Source of the DNA: Terricaulis silvestris
GTDB lineage: Bacteria; Pseudomonadota; Alphaproteobacteria; Caulobacterales; Aquidulcibacteraceae
Assembly (NCBI RefSeq): GCF_009792355.1
Contig: NZ_CP047045.1
Span: 3,622,501 to 3,686,500, forward strand
Length of the DNA: 64,000 nt
Direction: 5' to 3'
The first letter of the stretch is position 1; the number at the start of each line of letters is the position of its first letter. Shown one piece after another: positions 11,399 to 23,347 of this stretch. Under the pieces are notes generated by a model that saw only the letters and a program-made list of their open reading frames with translations, did not search any database and was not told the DNA's origin. The position numbers and the translations under genes were made by a program.

Positions 11399-11895
11399 CA
11401 GAAACCAGAGACCCGAAACGCTACCGACCAAACGTAGGCCTTGCGATGTTTCATCGCGAGGGACCTGTCTTTCTCGGCAAGCGTTACGGAGCGGAAGGCC
11501 CTTATCAATGGCAGATGCCGCAAGGCGGCATGGATCGCGGCGAAACTGCCGTCGAAGCGGCGTATCGCGAACTTGAAGAGGAGGTTGGCGTAAGGGCCGA
11601 GCACGTCGATCTGCTCGAAGAAACCTCAGACTGGCTCTATTACGAATTCCCCACGCACGTGCGCACAAAAATGAGGCCGCGCGGACGTTACATGGGCCAA
11701 AAGCAGAAGTGGTTTGCGTTCCGCTTCAAGGGACGTGACTCAGATATTAGGCTGGATACTCATACGCCGGAGTTTGTAGACTGGCGTTGGGCGCCGTTGG
11801 AAAGCGCGCCCGGTCTGGTGATCCCGTTCAAGCGCCCCACCTACGAAGAAGTGGCGAAACGGTTCAAGAAATATAGCGTGGGGGCTTCGAAATGA
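11395..11895 (+). CDS. rppH: RNA pyrophosphohydrolase RppH
   Basis: A 166-residue Nudix hydrolase that removes pyrophosphate from 5'-triphosphorylated RNA, starting RNA decay. The N-terminus shows YRPNVGLAMFHREG, then YQWQMPQGG, and the Nudix box GETAVEAAYRELEEEVGV lies at about 48-65. The C-terminal part (FVDWRWAPLE and YEEVAKRF) is also typical of RppH. ATGA overlap with the previous gene suggests cotranscription with the envelope cluster. Confidence 0.95.
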   Translation: MTETRDPKRYRPNVGLAMFHREGPVFLGKRYGAEGPYQWQMPQGGMDRGETAVEAAYRELEEEVGVRAEHVDLLEETSDWLYYEFPTHVRTKMRPRGRYMGQKQKWFAFRFKGRDSDIRLDTHTPEFVDWRWAPLESAPGLVIPFKRPTYEEVAKRFKKYSVGASK

Positions 11896-11932
11896 TTGTC
11901 TGCCTTAAGGGCGCGGCGTTCGTGCGCGGCTG

Positions 11933-12784
11933 ATGAAACACTCAAGCATTGTGACGCCTGTCGTGTTCGTGCACGGCGCGTTCTGCGGCGGCTGGGCGTT
12001 CGACGCGTTCCGCGAACCGTTCGAGAGCGCGGGCTTCGAAACGCACGCACCAAACCTGCCGCATCACGAGCGCGGCGCCGACCTCGAACAACTCGCGCTG
12101 ACCGGTCTGAAGGATTACGCACAGGCGATTGCGGACTACGCGCGCGGCTTGCGCGCGCCGCCTGTACTGGTCGGCCATTCGCTCGGCGGCTTGGTGGTGC
12201 AGTTGGCGGCGGCGCAAATTCCGGTAGCGGGCCTTGTGCTAGTTGCGCCCTCCTCGCCGTGGGGCGTGCCGCCGACGACCTTGGACGAACACAGCAATCA
12301 CTTCGGGCTTTCGCTACTCGGCGATTATTGGCGCAGACCTGTGCCGCCGGACTATCGCGTTGCCCGCGCAACGACGCTCGACCGCCTGAGCCGCGACGAC
12401 GCTCGCAAAACGTTCGCGCGTTTCGTGCCGGAGAGCGGCCGCGCCATTCGCGAAGCGGTGCAGTGGTGGATGGACACGTCGATGGCGAGCCAAGCGCCGG
12501 TTTATCGTATCGCCGCGCCCGTGCTGGGACTTGCTGGCGGCAAGGATCGCGTAAACCCATCGAGTACCGTGCGCCGCGTGATCTCGCGCTTCCCCGATGG
12601 CCAAGCACATTTCCACGAGTTTCCAGAGATGAGCCATTGGCTCGTCGGCGAACCTGAAGCGCCGGAAGTGGCACAAATGACTCTGCGTTGGCTCGAGGCG
12701 CGCGACATTCTGCCGAAGGCAGCGAAGGCCAAGAAAAAGCAGCTCTCGCTGTTCGGCTGGCGCGCCGAAAGCGCCGGCGCTTAA
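11933..12784 (+). CDS. Alpha/beta hydrolase
   Basis: A 283-residue alpha/beta-hydrolase-fold enzyme with no signal peptide. The oxyanion region is HGAFCGGW near residue 11, the nucleophile elbow is GHSLGG with Ser83, a likely acid is the Asp of LAGGKDRV and the likely base is the His of MSHWLVGEP. The short basic C-terminal tail (KAKKKQLSLFGWR) is unusual. Substrate cannot be told from sequence. Its TAA shares TTAA with the stop of the convergent metallophosphoesterase. Confidence 0.85.
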   Translation: MKHSSIVTPVVFVHGAFCGGWAFDAFREPFESAGFETHAPNLPHHERGADLEQLALTGLKDYAQAIADYARGLRAPPVLVGHSLGGLVVQLAAAQIPVAGLVLVAPSSPWGVPPTTLDEHSNHFGLSLLGDYWRRPVPPDYRVARATTLDRLSRDDARKTFARFVPESGRAIREAVQWWMDTSMASQAPVYRIAAPVLGLAGGKDRVNPSSTVRRVISRFPDGQAHFHEFPEMSHWLVGEPEAPEVAQMTLRWLEARDILPKAAKAKKKQLSLFGWRAESAGA

Positions 12785-13758
12785 GCGCCTTCGATTGCGG
12801 GTTGCGCGTTCGCGGGCCTGATCGTGATCAGCACAATTTCCGGCGGATTGAGAAAGCGCACCGGGACGATGCTCGTGCCGATACCGGCGCTCACATACAT
12901 CCGCTTGCCGTTCTCTTCGACCAGATGGCAGCCATAACTTTTGTTGCGCAGCGGCAGAATTGGCCGGCCAATCAGCGGAATGGTCACCTGCCCGCAATGG
13001 CCGTGACCCGCGAGCATCAGTGCAGGTCCGCGCGGCATGTCCGCGAACGGATCCGGCGAGTGGCTGAGGACGATAGTGTCATGGCCTTCCGCGCCATCGA
13101 GCGCGGCGGAGAAATCCGGATCGCCGGTTGAATCGTCCGCAAGTCCGGCCACGACAAAGTCGCCGCCCTCGCGCCCGATCACGACGTTACGATTCCACAG
13201 CGCGGCCACGCCCGCCTCCTCCAACGCGCGCGTGATGGTTCCGCGTCGGTACCAGACATCGTGATTGCCAAGCACGCCGACGACGCCCAGCGGCGCGCGC
13301 AATGCGGCAAACGTCGCGATGCCGCCGAGCACTTCGCCCTGATTGCGCCCTGAGCGCTGCGCCTCCGGCTCATGGCTGCCGGCGTAGTCACCCAACAGCA
13401 CAACCAGATCAGGACGCAGCTCGTTCACACGTTGAACGATCCGGCCCATGCGCGCAGCGTCAACATGCGGACTGCCGACATGGGTGTCGCTCAACGCCGC
13501 AATGCGCAGCGGCGCGCCATGCCATTCTTCGCTGACGATCTCGACATGGCGCACCACGAGCTGGTTCGGCTCAATGAACCAGGCGTAGACGTTGAGCCAG
13601 TACGCGACCTCGACCAGTGCAAGCACGCTGAGCAACACCCAACGCCTGCGCTTGCTCAGCGTCTTCCAACGCGTCACCAGCCAAACGGCAGCTAGCGAAA
13701 GCAGGATAATGCCAACAAACGCGCCAACTAGCGCCGGCCAGAGATGCGGATGCGGCAT
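12781..13758 (-). CDS. Membrane-anchored metallophosphoesterase
   Basis: A 325-residue calcineurin-like phosphoesterase. Two membrane segments lie in the first 60 residues (around VGAFVGIILLSLAAVWLV and WVLLSVLALVEVAYWL), followed by the metal motifs DTHVGS, GDYAGS, GNHD and GHGHCGQ. This arrangement resembles the YkuE/YaeI group that acts near the membrane surface; the substrate is unknown. It begins 25 bases after atpC on the same strand, so it could be transcribed from the ATP synthase operon. Confidence 0.88.
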   Translation of the reverse strand: MPHPHLWPALVGAFVGIILLSLAAVWLVTRWKTLSKRRRWVLLSVLALVEVAYWLNVYAWFIEPNQLVVRHVEIVSEEWHGAPLRIAALSDTHVGSPHVDAARMGRIVQRVNELRPDLVVLLGDYAGSHEPEAQRSGRNQGEVLGGIATFAALRAPLGVVGVLGNHDVWYRRGTITRALEEAGVAALWNRNVVIGREGGDFVVAGLADDSTGDPDFSAALDGAEGHDTIVLSHSPDPFADMPRGPALMLAGHGHCGQVTIPLIGRPILPLRNKSYGCHLVEENGKRMYVSAGIGTSIVPVRFLNPPEIVLITIRPANAQPAIEGA

Positions 13759-13783
13759 GCGCCGCTAGTCTAGCCGAAGGCGC

Positions 13784-14185
13784 CTAGCGCGCCAGCGCGG
13801 CCTTGATACCCTCGACGCGCGACAGCGCGCGTTGGGCTGCGGCGCGGCGGTCGTCGGTGTTGGCGTCGCGGAGATCGTCCTGGGCGTTCTTGAGCTGTTG
13901 CTCCAGCTGCGCGAGATCCACGTCGGCGAGGTCGATGGCTTCTTCGGCCAGGACGCTTAAGCCCTCGGGCGTCACGTCGGCGAAGCCGCCATTGACGAAG
14001 ATGCGCCGCTCCGTGCCCTCGTTGATCACTTTCAACGCGCCGGGCTTGATGACGCTCATCACCGGCGCGTGGTTCGGCGAGACGCCGAACTCGCCTTCCG
14101 AACCCGGCACGACGACGTGATCGACTTCGCCGTTGAAGAGCTCACGCTCCGGCGAGACGAGTGCGAAGTGAAGCTTGTCAGCCAT
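13784..14185 (-). CDS. atpC: F1 ATP synthase epsilon subunit AtpC
   Basis: A 133-residue epsilon subunit, the inhibitory and coupling part of the central stalk. The beta-sandwich start MADKLHFALVSPERELFNGEV and the motif VVVPGSEGEFGVSPNHAPV are diagnostic, followed by the helical hairpin near the C-terminus. An AGGT sequence precedes the ATG. It is last in the atp operon, separated from atpD by two genes that are not ATP synthase components. Confidence 0.97.
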   Translation of the reverse strand: MADKLHFALVSPERELFNGEVDHVVVPGSEGEFGVSPNHAPVMSVIKPGALKVINEGTERRIFVNGGFADVTPEGLSVLAEEAIDLADVDLAQLEQQLKNAQDDLRDANTDDRRAAAQRALSRVEGIKAALAR

Positions 14186-14194
14186 ACCTGAAAC

Positions 14195-14758
14195 CTACGG
14201 AGAAACGGCCGGCGTCGCGGAAACGAACGCCATCAACATCGGAAATCGAAAAGTGCGGCCCGGCATGCCTGGCTCGCCACCATCGAGCCGCACGCGCACT
14301 GGCCCAGAGGCGCCATCGCGATTGAACTCTCGAACGATAGCTTCTGGCGTCTGCGCGACCTCACGCTCGGCATATCCAACCGACGGCGACATGAGCGCTT
14401 CGGCCACTTGCGCAAACGTGGGCGCAACGCGCGGGCCGTAGGCCATCACATTGCATTCGCGCTCACTGGGCTCAGAGATCGCGACGATCCCGCGTCCGCT
14501 CAGCACGTCCCATGCGGGGCGCCCATCGGGGGTCTGCGTGAATTGCCGTGTCGAGGCGTTGCCTTCGGCGACCAGCGCGCGGTCCAACTCCGCGAGACCC
14601 GCAATGCCCACGCCTTGCGCCTGCGCTTTCGCGCACAGCGTAACTGCCTGCACGAAGCCCGTTGCCACCTGTTCGACGCTGACCTGAGCCGACGCCGCAG
14701 TCGGGGTCACGAACATGGCAAGCATCATGAACGCAATCGCAGACTCGAAACGGCTCAT
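14195..14758 (-). CDS. Exported protein of unknown function inside the atp operon
   Basis: A 187-residue protein. I place the start at the ATG at 14758, because this exposes a signal peptide (MSRFESAIAFMMLAMFV, cleavage near ASAQ); the frame upstream of it is an arginine-rich shadow. The mature part has two cysteines (LCAKAQAQ and ERECNVMAYGP) that could form a disulfide. I do not recognise a named domain; it looks like small exported proteins common in Caulobacterales. It lies nine bases before atpC and would be cotranscribed with it. Confidence 0.75.
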   Translation of the reverse strand: MSRFESAIAFMMLAMFVTPTAASAQVSVEQVATGFVQAVTLCAKAQAQGVGIAGLAELDRALVAEGNASTRQFTQTPDGRPAWDVLSGRGIVAISEPSERECNVMAYGPRVAPTFAQVAEALMSPSVGYAEREVAQTPEAIVREFNRDGASGPVRVRLDGGEPGMPGRTFRFPMLMAFVSATPAVSP

Positions 14759-14762
14759 GACG

Positions 14763-14963
14763 TCAGAACCAACCTTTTTTCTTCTTCTTGTCCGGCTCGG
14801 GCGCAGGCGGCGGCGCAGCAGCGCGCTGCACGGAAGCCTTCGGCGCTGGAGCGTTCTTTTGCGCGGACGCGCCCTTTTGCGCCGGCGCGGCGGTACGCGA
14901 TGCGCCATTGGCTGCGTTGCGAGCCGATGGATTCGGCCCAAGCTTGTTCACAAACCAGTTCAT
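14763..14963 (-). CDS. Small Ala/Pro/Lys-rich protein ending in a lysine run and GWF
   Basis: A 66-residue protein just after atpD. The ATG at 14963 is preceded by a strong ribosome site (GGAGGGA, seven bases upstream), which is the main evidence that it is real. It opens MNWFVNKLG, continues with a low-complexity Ala/Pro/Lys stretch and ends in six lysines followed by GWF. There is no membrane segment; the aromatic ends and the lysine run suggest binding to membrane lipid or nucleic acid, but that is a guess. It is four bases from the next exported-protein gene. Confidence 0.65.
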   Translation of the reverse strand: MNWFVNKLGPNPSARNAANGASRTAAPAQKGASAQKNAPAPKASVQRAAAPPPAPEPDKKKKKGWF

Positions 14964-14985
14964 CGCGTCCCTCCAGAACCTGTCC

Positions 14986-16419
<1,434 letters not shown>

Positions 16420-16764
16420 CTACCTTCCAGTTTCGGTCACGACGAGGGACAAGCCGTTCGCGCGCCTGGTCAGCGCGAGCACTTGGCCCTGGTCTACGTT
16501 CACACATTGCACGCGGCCATCCGCCTGCACTTCAACTTGCTCAGCGCCAGCGACGCTGCATGAATTGGCGTCGCACGAGGCGACGGAGTTCGGCCCGCCG
16601 GTCACCAGTGCGGCGCCATCGGCGATGTCGATCATCACGCTTGGCTCAGCGCAGCGTCCGCCGACTTCATCGGCTTCCGCGCTGGTGAATCGCGCGATCG
16701 CGACGCCAGCGCCAGCGGCGACGATCGGCGTCACGGCCATGGCGATGAGGAGCGACCGCTTCAT
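16420..16764 (-). CDS. Small exported protein between ohr and atpD
   Basis: A 114-residue protein from the ATG at 16764, whose A is the last base of the ohr stop codon (TGATG), so the two are coupled. It has a signal-peptide or anchor segment (MKRSLLIAMAVTPIVAAGAG), then a compact exported part with four cysteines (RCAEP, ASCDANSC and VQCVNV). No family is recognised. The spacing of nine bases to atpD implies cotranscription with the ATP synthase genes. Confidence 0.72.
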   Translation of the reverse strand: MKRSLLIAMAVTPIVAAGAGVAIARFTSAEADEVGGRCAEPSVMIDIADGAALVTGGPNSVASCDANSCSVAGAEQVEVQADGRVQCVNVDQGQVLALTRRANGLSLVVTETGR

Positions 16765-17183
16765 CAGCTTTCCACCACCAGTTCGACCGGAATGTTGCCG
16801 CGCGTCGCCTTCGAGTACGGGCAAACTTGATGCGCGGAGTCGAGCAGCTCTTGCACCTGCGCACGATCCATATCAGGGATCGCCAGCGTCAGTTTCGCCG
16901 AAAGCCCCAGACCGCCCTCTTCGCGGCCGATGCCGACTTCGCATGTCACGACCGCTTTGGCCGCATCGATCTTCTTTTGACCCGCCACGAACGCGACGGC
17001 CGAGTTGAAGCAATTGGCCCAGCCCAGCGCAAACAGCTGCTCCGGGTTCGACCCTTCGCCCGAGCCGCCCAAGCCCTTGGAGTGCTCCATGTGAAAATAG
17101 AGCCCCCCTTCCGCGAGCGCGACCTTGCCGCCGGCTCGGCCGCCTTTTGAGACTGCTTTGGTTTTGTAGAGTGTGTCTGCCAT
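16764..17183 (-). CDS. ohr: Organic hydroperoxide resistance protein, Ohr/OsmC family
   Basis: A 139-residue OsmC-fold thiol peroxidase that reduces organic and lipid hydroperoxides with lipoyl proteins as electron source. The reactive cysteines are Cys58 (LGWANCFNSAV) and Cys121 (AHQVCPYSKATRGNI), in the positions typical of Ohr rather than OsmC. It opens MADTLYKTKAV. It sits between atpG and atpD, 13 bases from atpG. No OhrR-type regulator is adjacent, so expression is likely tied to the atp operon. Confidence 0.88.
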   Translation of the reverse strand: MADTLYKTKAVSKGGRAGGKVALAEGGLYFHMEHSKGLGGSGEGSNPEQLFALGWANCFNSAVAFVAGQKKIDAAKAVVTCEVGIGREEGGLGLSAKLTLAIPDMDRAQVQELLDSAHQVCPYSKATRGNIPVELVVES

Positions 17184-17196
17184 TGGTCGTGCCTCC

Positions 17197-18075
17197 TTAG
17201 AGAGCTTCCGCCCCGGAGATGATTTCGATCAGTTCCTTGGTGATGTTGGCTTGGCGCTGACGGTTATAGCGGAGCGTCAGCTTCTTGATCAGATCGCCGG
17301 CGTTGCGCGTGGCGCTGTCCATGGCGCTCATCTGCGCGCCGTAGAAGCCGGCTTGGTTTTCCAACAGCGCCTGCAGGATTTGGCCGTTCAAGTATTGCGG
17401 CAGCAGCGCTTCGAGGATTTCCTCTTCGCTCGGCTCGTATTCATAGACCGCGCCCTTGAGATCCGGCGGCGTCACGCCTTCCGGCGCGCGCGCTGGGATG
17501 AGTTGCGTTGCCGTCGGCACTTGGCTGATCACCGACTTGAAGCGCGAGAAGAACAAGGTCGCGACATCGAATTCGCCAGCGGCGAACAGTTCGAGAATGG
17601 CTTCGCCAACGAGATGCGAGGCGTCCGCGCCAATATTCTTGAACGCTGACAGATCGACGTAGCGGACGATCTTTTCGCCGTGCAAACGGCGGAGCTGATC
17701 GCGCCCCTTCTTGCCGACCGCGAGAATCTTCACGGTTTTGCCGGCCGCGAGCAGCTCATTGATCCTCTCGCGCGCGGCGCGGACGATCTGAGTGTTGAAA
17801 CCGCCGCAAAGGCCGCGTTCGCTCGTCATCACCACGAGCAAATGCACTTGATCCTTGCCCGTGCCGCGCAGCAGCATTGGCGCACTGTCGCCGGACACCG
17901 CCGACGCCAAGTTCGCGATCACGCGCGCCATGCGTTCAGCGTACGGACGCGCCGCTTCGGCTTGGCTTTGCGCCCGCTTCAGCTTCGCGGCCGCCACCAT
18001 CTGCATCGCCTTGGTGATCTTCTGCGTGGATTTCACGCTGGCGATGCGATTGCGGAACTCTTTTAAGCTCGGCAT
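17197..18075 (-). CDS. atpG: F1 ATP synthase gamma subunit AtpG
   Basis: A 292-residue central-stalk subunit. The N-terminal helix [20 protein letters not shown] and the C-terminal helix with [20 protein letters not shown] and [12 protein letters not shown] are the two rotor helices. It follows atpA by nine bases. A short extra stretch ([20 protein letters not shown]) in the middle matches the small insertion often seen in alphaproteobacterial gamma subunits. Confidence 0.98.
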   Translation of the reverse strand: MPSLKEFRNRIASVKSTQKITKAMQMVAAAKLKRAQSQAEAARPYAERMARVIANLASAVSGDSAPMLLRGTGKDQVHLLVVMTSERGLCGGFNTQIVRAARERINELLAAGKTVKILAVGKKGRDQLRRLHGEKIVRYVDLSAFKNIGADASHLVGEAILELFAAGEFDVATLFFSRFKSVISQVPTATQLIPARAPEGVTPPDLKGAVYEYEPSEEEILEALLPQYLNGQILQALLENQAGFYGAQMSAMDSATRNAGDLIKKLTLRYNRQRQANITKELIEIISGAEAL

Positions 18076-18084
18076 CGGAGTCCC

Positions 18085-19620
<1,536 letters not shown>

Positions 19621-19630
19621 TACGGTCTCC

Positions 19631-20191
19631 TCAGGCGGATTTCAGGGCCAGACGCAGCGCGTCCAGCTTGGCTTTGACGGATGCATCGAACTGGCGGGAG
19701 CCGACACGGACGACGAACCCGCCGATCAGGCTGTCGTCGACTGACGTTTCGGCCTCGACCTTGGCCCCCAGCTGTTTGCTCAGGGATTCGACGATGGCGG
19801 CTTTCTCGTCCGCGCCCAGCGGGCGGGCCGAGATAATCTCAACCTGGCGGGCGCCCCGTTCCTTGGCGACCAGCGCGCGGTAGGCGGTGACGATGCCGGG
19901 CAGTTCGGCGGCGCGGCGGTTCAGGGCGGCGACGCCGATGGCCTTGCGGCCCAGTTCGGAAACGCCGAGTTTCGCGGCCACAGCACTCAAAGCATTGGCT
20001 TTTTCTTGCGGATCGATCAGTGGCGAGCGGGCCGCGTCCCGGAGATCGGCGCTTTCCTTCCAGGCCGCCGCGAACTTCGCGAAATCGGCCTCTACAGCGT
20101 CTAACGCGTTGGCTTCCTTGGCTAATTCGAAAACGGCCCGGGCGTAGCGCGCCGCCGCTTCGGAAGCTTCGCCATCGAAGGTCTCTGCCAC
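19631..20191 (-). CDS. atpH: F1 ATP synthase delta subunit AtpH
   Basis: The delta subunit joins F1 to the peripheral stalk. I chose the GTG at 20191, giving about 186 residues that begin near [20 protein letters not shown], the usual family start and length; the long upstream extension is arginine-rich and looks non-coding. The C-terminal motif [20 protein letters not shown] is diagnostic. The ribosome site is weak, so the start is uncertain. It is the first gene of the operon; the divergent transporter starts 218 bases away, so both promoters should lie between. Confidence 0.9.
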   Translation of the reverse strand: MAETFDGEASEAAARYARAVFELAKEANALDAVEADFAKFAAAWKESADLRDAARSPLIDPQEKANALSAVAAKLGVSELGRKAIGVAALNRRAAELPGIVTAYRALVAKERGARQVEIISARPLGADEKAAIVESLSKQLGAKVEAETSVDDSLIGGFVVRVGSRQFDASVKAKLDALRLALKSA

Positions 20192-20409
20192 GTCTGTCTC
20201 GCTGCTTCCGCCGCTGACGATCCGCCGGACCGTCCGCTGACTTGATTGCGCCGCTTGGGGAAAACCCAAACGCCAAAGACCGCTGCGGGTCGATCGCGCG
20301 GAGTGCTTTGACGCGCGCGCGAAGTACCATGTCGGCTCCGAGATTGACAACCGGCCCGGCGGCGGCGGATCAGCGACAAAAGAGCCTGATCAGGCGGGGG
20401 AAAGCACCG

Positions 20410-22119
20410 ATGACCGACGCACCAGCGTCTTCGCAGACCAGCCCTGAAGTTTCGCCCGCAAAGATGCGCCAGGTGGTAGCCGCGTCGGCCGCCGGCACGG
20501 TGTTCGAGTGGTACGATTTCTTCGTCTACGGCGCGCTGGCGTCGGTGATGAGTGCGCACTTTTTTGCAGGGCTCCCCGACGCGCAGGCGTTCGTCTTTAC
20601 GCTGCTGACGTTCGCGGTTGGCTTCATCGTCCGCCCGCTCGGCGCGCTGGTGTTCGGCAAGATCGGCGACTCCACCGGACGCAAGGGCGCCTTCCTCATC
20701 ACCATCACCATCATGGGTCTGGCGACATTCGCGATCGGGTTGCTGCCGACAGCGGAAGACATCGGCGTTTGGGCGCCAATCCTGCTCGTCGCCATGCGCG
20801 TGTTGCAGGGTTTCGCGCTCGGCGGCGAGTATGGCGGCGCCGCGATCTACGTCGCCGAACACGCGCATCCTAAGCGGCGCGGCGCCGCGACTGGCTGGAT
20901 CCAGGGCACGGCCTCGATCGGTTTGATCGGCGCGCTCGGTGTTGTCCTCGGCTCGCGCGCGTTGCTTGGCGAAGAGGCTTTCCGCGAATGGGGATGGCGT
21001 ATCCCCTTCCTGATCTCGATCGGCCTGCTCGGCGTGTCCGTTTGGATTCGTCTGCAGCTTGAGGAAAGTCCGGCGTTCAAGAAATTGCAGGACGAAGGCA
21101 AAGTCTCAAAACGCGCCTACGCAGAGAGCTTCACCGAATGGCCCAATCTGCGGATCGTGCTGCTTGCGTTGTTCGGTGTAATGATGGCGCAAGGCGTCGT
21201 TTGGTACACGGCGCACTTCTATTCGCAATTCTATCTGGAGCGCATTCTCAAGATCGACAGCCAGAGCGTGAACTTGATCATGATCGCTGTCGTGCTGATC
21301 TCGGCGCCGCTCTACATTTTCTTCGCGCGCCTCTCGGATAAAGTCGGCCGCAAGCCAGTCATGCTGTTTGGCATGCTGCTGATGCTGGCGCTGTACTTTC
21401 CGGGCTTTCACTACATCACCCGCGCCGGCAATCCGGCGCTGGACGCTGCGTCGCAAACCACACCCGTTTCCGTGTTCGCCTATCCCGGTGACTGCACCTT
21501 CCAGCTCGATCTCACCGGCGGCGCGCAGCAATTCGCCACGTCCTGCGACATCGCCAAAGGCGCGCTATCCAACGCAGGCATTTCGTACCGGACGATCAAC
21601 GCCCCGGTTGGCACCACCGCGCGCGTCGAGATCGGCCGCGATGTCGTCGTCGAAAGCGTGAACGCCGTGGGCCAAAGCGCGAGCGAAATCCGCGCCACGC
21701 GCACGGCCTTCAACGACCGCTTGCGCGAGGCGCTGACGCAAGCCGGTTATCCGGCCGCGGCGCCGGGCGCGATGCAGGGCTGGAGCGTGGCTGAGGTTCT
21801 GCGGGTGTTTTCTGAAAAGGGCGGCGTCATCGGCATCATGGCGCTTTTCATCGTCGCCGCCTGCGCGCTCTACGGGCCGCAAGCGGCGGCGCTCGTCGAG
21901 CTTTTCCCGACGCGCATCCGCTACACCGCGATGAGCTTCCCCTATCACATCGGCACGGGTTGGTTTGGCGGATTGCTGCCGGCGATCGTGTTCGCGATCA
22001 ACACCGCTACAGGCTCAATCTATCAGGGGCTCTGGTTTCCGGTGATCGTCACCGCGCTCGCCGTGATCATCACATTCTTCTTCTGGCCGGAGACCAAGGA
22101 TCGCGACATTCACGCTTGA
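20410..22119 (+). CDS. MFS transporter, metabolite:H+ symporter (ProP/ShiA-like) with a large periplasmic loop
   Basis: A 569-residue transporter. The ATG at 20410 follows GGGGGAAAG. The first helices carry GTVFEWYDFFVYG, typical of the MHS family (proline/betaine, shikimate, alpha-ketoglutarate carriers), and VFGKIGDSTGRKG is the conserved loop 2-3. Between two late helices there is an insertion of about 115 residues (near residues 340-460) with two cysteines (GDCTFQLD and TSCDIAKG), predicted outside the membrane. It ends with WPETKDRDIHA. Substrate cannot be assigned. Confidence 0.88.
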   Translation: MTDAPASSQTSPEVSPAKMRQVVAASAAGTVFEWYDFFVYGALASVMSAHFFAGLPDAQAFVFTLLTFAVGFIVRPLGALVFGKIGDSTGRKGAFLITITIMGLATFAIGLLPTAEDIGVWAPILLVAMRVLQGFALGGEYGGAAIYVAEHAHPKRRGAATGWIQGTASIGLIGALGVVLGSRALLGEEAFREWGWRIPFLISIGLLGVSVWIRLQLEESPAFKKLQDEGKVSKRAYAESFTEWPNLRIVLLALFGVMMAQGVVWYTAHFYSQFYLERILKIDSQSVNLIMIAVVLISAPLYIFFARLSDKVGRKPVMLFGMLLMLALYFPGFHYITRAGNPALDAASQTTPVSVFAYPGDCTFQLDLTGGAQQFATSCDIAKGALSNAGISYRTINAPVGTTARVEIGRDVVVESVNAVGQSASEIRATRTAFNDRLREALTQAGYPAAAPGAMQGWSVAEVLRVFSEKGGVIGIMALFIVAACALYGPQAAALVELFPTRIRYTAMSFPYHIGTGWFGGLLPAIVFAINTATGSIYQGLWFPVIVTALAVIITFFFWPETKDRDIHA

Positions 22120-22196
22120 TGCGCGATCGTTTGGTTTTCAGACATTCACCAGACTTCTGAACGAGAGATTAAACCAGCGCGTGCATAGTCCTTTGC

Positions 22197-22433
22197 ATGA
22201 CGGCGTTCCCCCACGCCGCCGAGGCCCTCACCAGCGCCCTTGACCGCTTCGGGCACGCCAGTGCGCGTGTGCTTGAAGCGGTCACTGGCGTCGGTGATGC
22301 GGACTTGGGCGAGAGCCTCGTTGAGATGACGAAGGCCAAGGTGCAAGCGAAAGCAAGCATCGCCGTGATCCGTTTCTCCGATGAGATGTGGGACGCGTTG
22401 GTCGCGATCGGTAAAGAGTCCAATCACGCTTGA
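22197..22433 (+). CDS. Small protein resembling the ends of flagellar rod/hook proteins
   Basis: A 78-residue protein starting at ATG 22197. The first half (EALTSALDRFGHASARVLEAV) resembles the N-terminal helix of flagellar rod and hook proteins, and the second half (LGESLVEMTKAKVQAKASI, then FSDEMWDALVAI) resembles their C-terminal helix; the middle domain is missing. Both helices would form the coiled ends that pack axial proteins. No flagellar gene is near. It may be a stand-alone small axial-like protein or an unrelated helical hairpin; this is inferred by eye only. Confidence 0.6.
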   Translation: MTAFPHAAEALTSALDRFGHASARVLEAVTGVGDADLGESLVEMTKAKVQAKASIAVIRFSDEMWDALVAIGKESNHA

Positions 22434-22448
22434 TTGCGGTGCGCGACG

Positions 22449-23237
22449 TTAGTGCGCCGCCTTCTCCGCCGCCGCTTCATCCCTGCGCCTTGCACGGATG
22501 TTGAGCAACTCCACACCAAGCGAGAACGCAATGGCGAAGTAGAGGTAACCACGGGGAATGTGGAAGCCCAGCCCGTCCGCGACCAGCGCCACGCCGACCA
22601 GCAGGATGAAGGCCAGCGCCAGCATCTTCATGGTCGGGTTCTCTTCAATGTATTCCGCCAGCGGCTTGGCGGCGATCGCCATCACCAGCGTCGAAATCAC
22701 GACAGCCGCGATCATCACGGCCAGAATGTCGGTCATGCCGACGGCGGTGATCACGCTGTCGAGCGAGAACACGATGTTGATGACGCCGAGCTGCAACAGC
22801 ACAGCGTTGAAATCATTCTTCGCTTCCGCCTCTTCGTGATGTGTGCCCTGCACTGAGGCGTGGATTTCCTGCGTGCCCTTCACCAGCAGGAACAAGCCGC
22901 CCGCGAGCAGGATCAGATCCTTGATGGTGAAATAGGTGAACTCCTCGATCGCATGCGCGTCGGCGCTCATGCCCAGGATCAAGGCCGCCCACCCTTCCGG
23001 CAGCGCGAACAACGGGTGCTCGTCGAGCTGGATGATCCAGAAGATGCCGCTGAGCATGATGATGCGCAGGATCATCGCGCCCCACACGCCGACGCGCCGC
23101 GCTTGATCCTGCTGCTTGCCCTTGAGCTTGCCGATCGCGATCGACACGAACAGCAAATTGTCGATCCCCAGCACGATCTCGAGGAAGGTCAGCGCCGACA
23201 GGCTGACCCAAAATGCGGGGGTGGCGAGAATGTCCAT
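22449..23237 (-). CDS. TerC family integral membrane protein
   Basis: A 262-residue membrane protein with about seven helices. I start it at ATG 23237 because GGAG lies ten bases upstream; a GTG seven codons earlier is possible. The family motif EIVLGIDNLLF carries the conserved acidic residue used in metal handling, and a second acidic helix has VFSLDSVITAVGM. TerC proteins have been linked to tellurite resistance and to manganese export. Two acidic and histidine-rich loops (HASVQGTHHEEAEAK) face one side. The name does not imply a link with the broken TerB-like gene at 5.5 kb. Confidence 0.92.
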   Translation of the reverse strand: MDILATPAFWVSLSALTFLEIVLGIDNLLFVSIAIGKLKGKQQDQARRVGVWGAMILRIIMLSGIFWIIQLDEHPLFALPEGWAALILGMSADAHAIEEFTYFTIKDLILLAGGLFLLVKGTQEIHASVQGTHHEEAEAKNDFNAVLLQLGVINIVFSLDSVITAVGMTDILAVMIAAVVISTLVMAIAAKPLAEYIEENPTMKMLALAFILLVGVALVADGLGFHIPRGYLYFAIAFSLGVELLNIRARRRDEAAAEKAAH

Positions 23238-23347
23238 GAACGCGATCTCCAGGCGCACCTAACGCCCGAACTGCGCCGCTACGTCAAGGACGTGCTTCCA
23301 CCGCAAAGCCGTGCTTTGATGCCCGCTGATCCTTCGGAGACGGCAAG

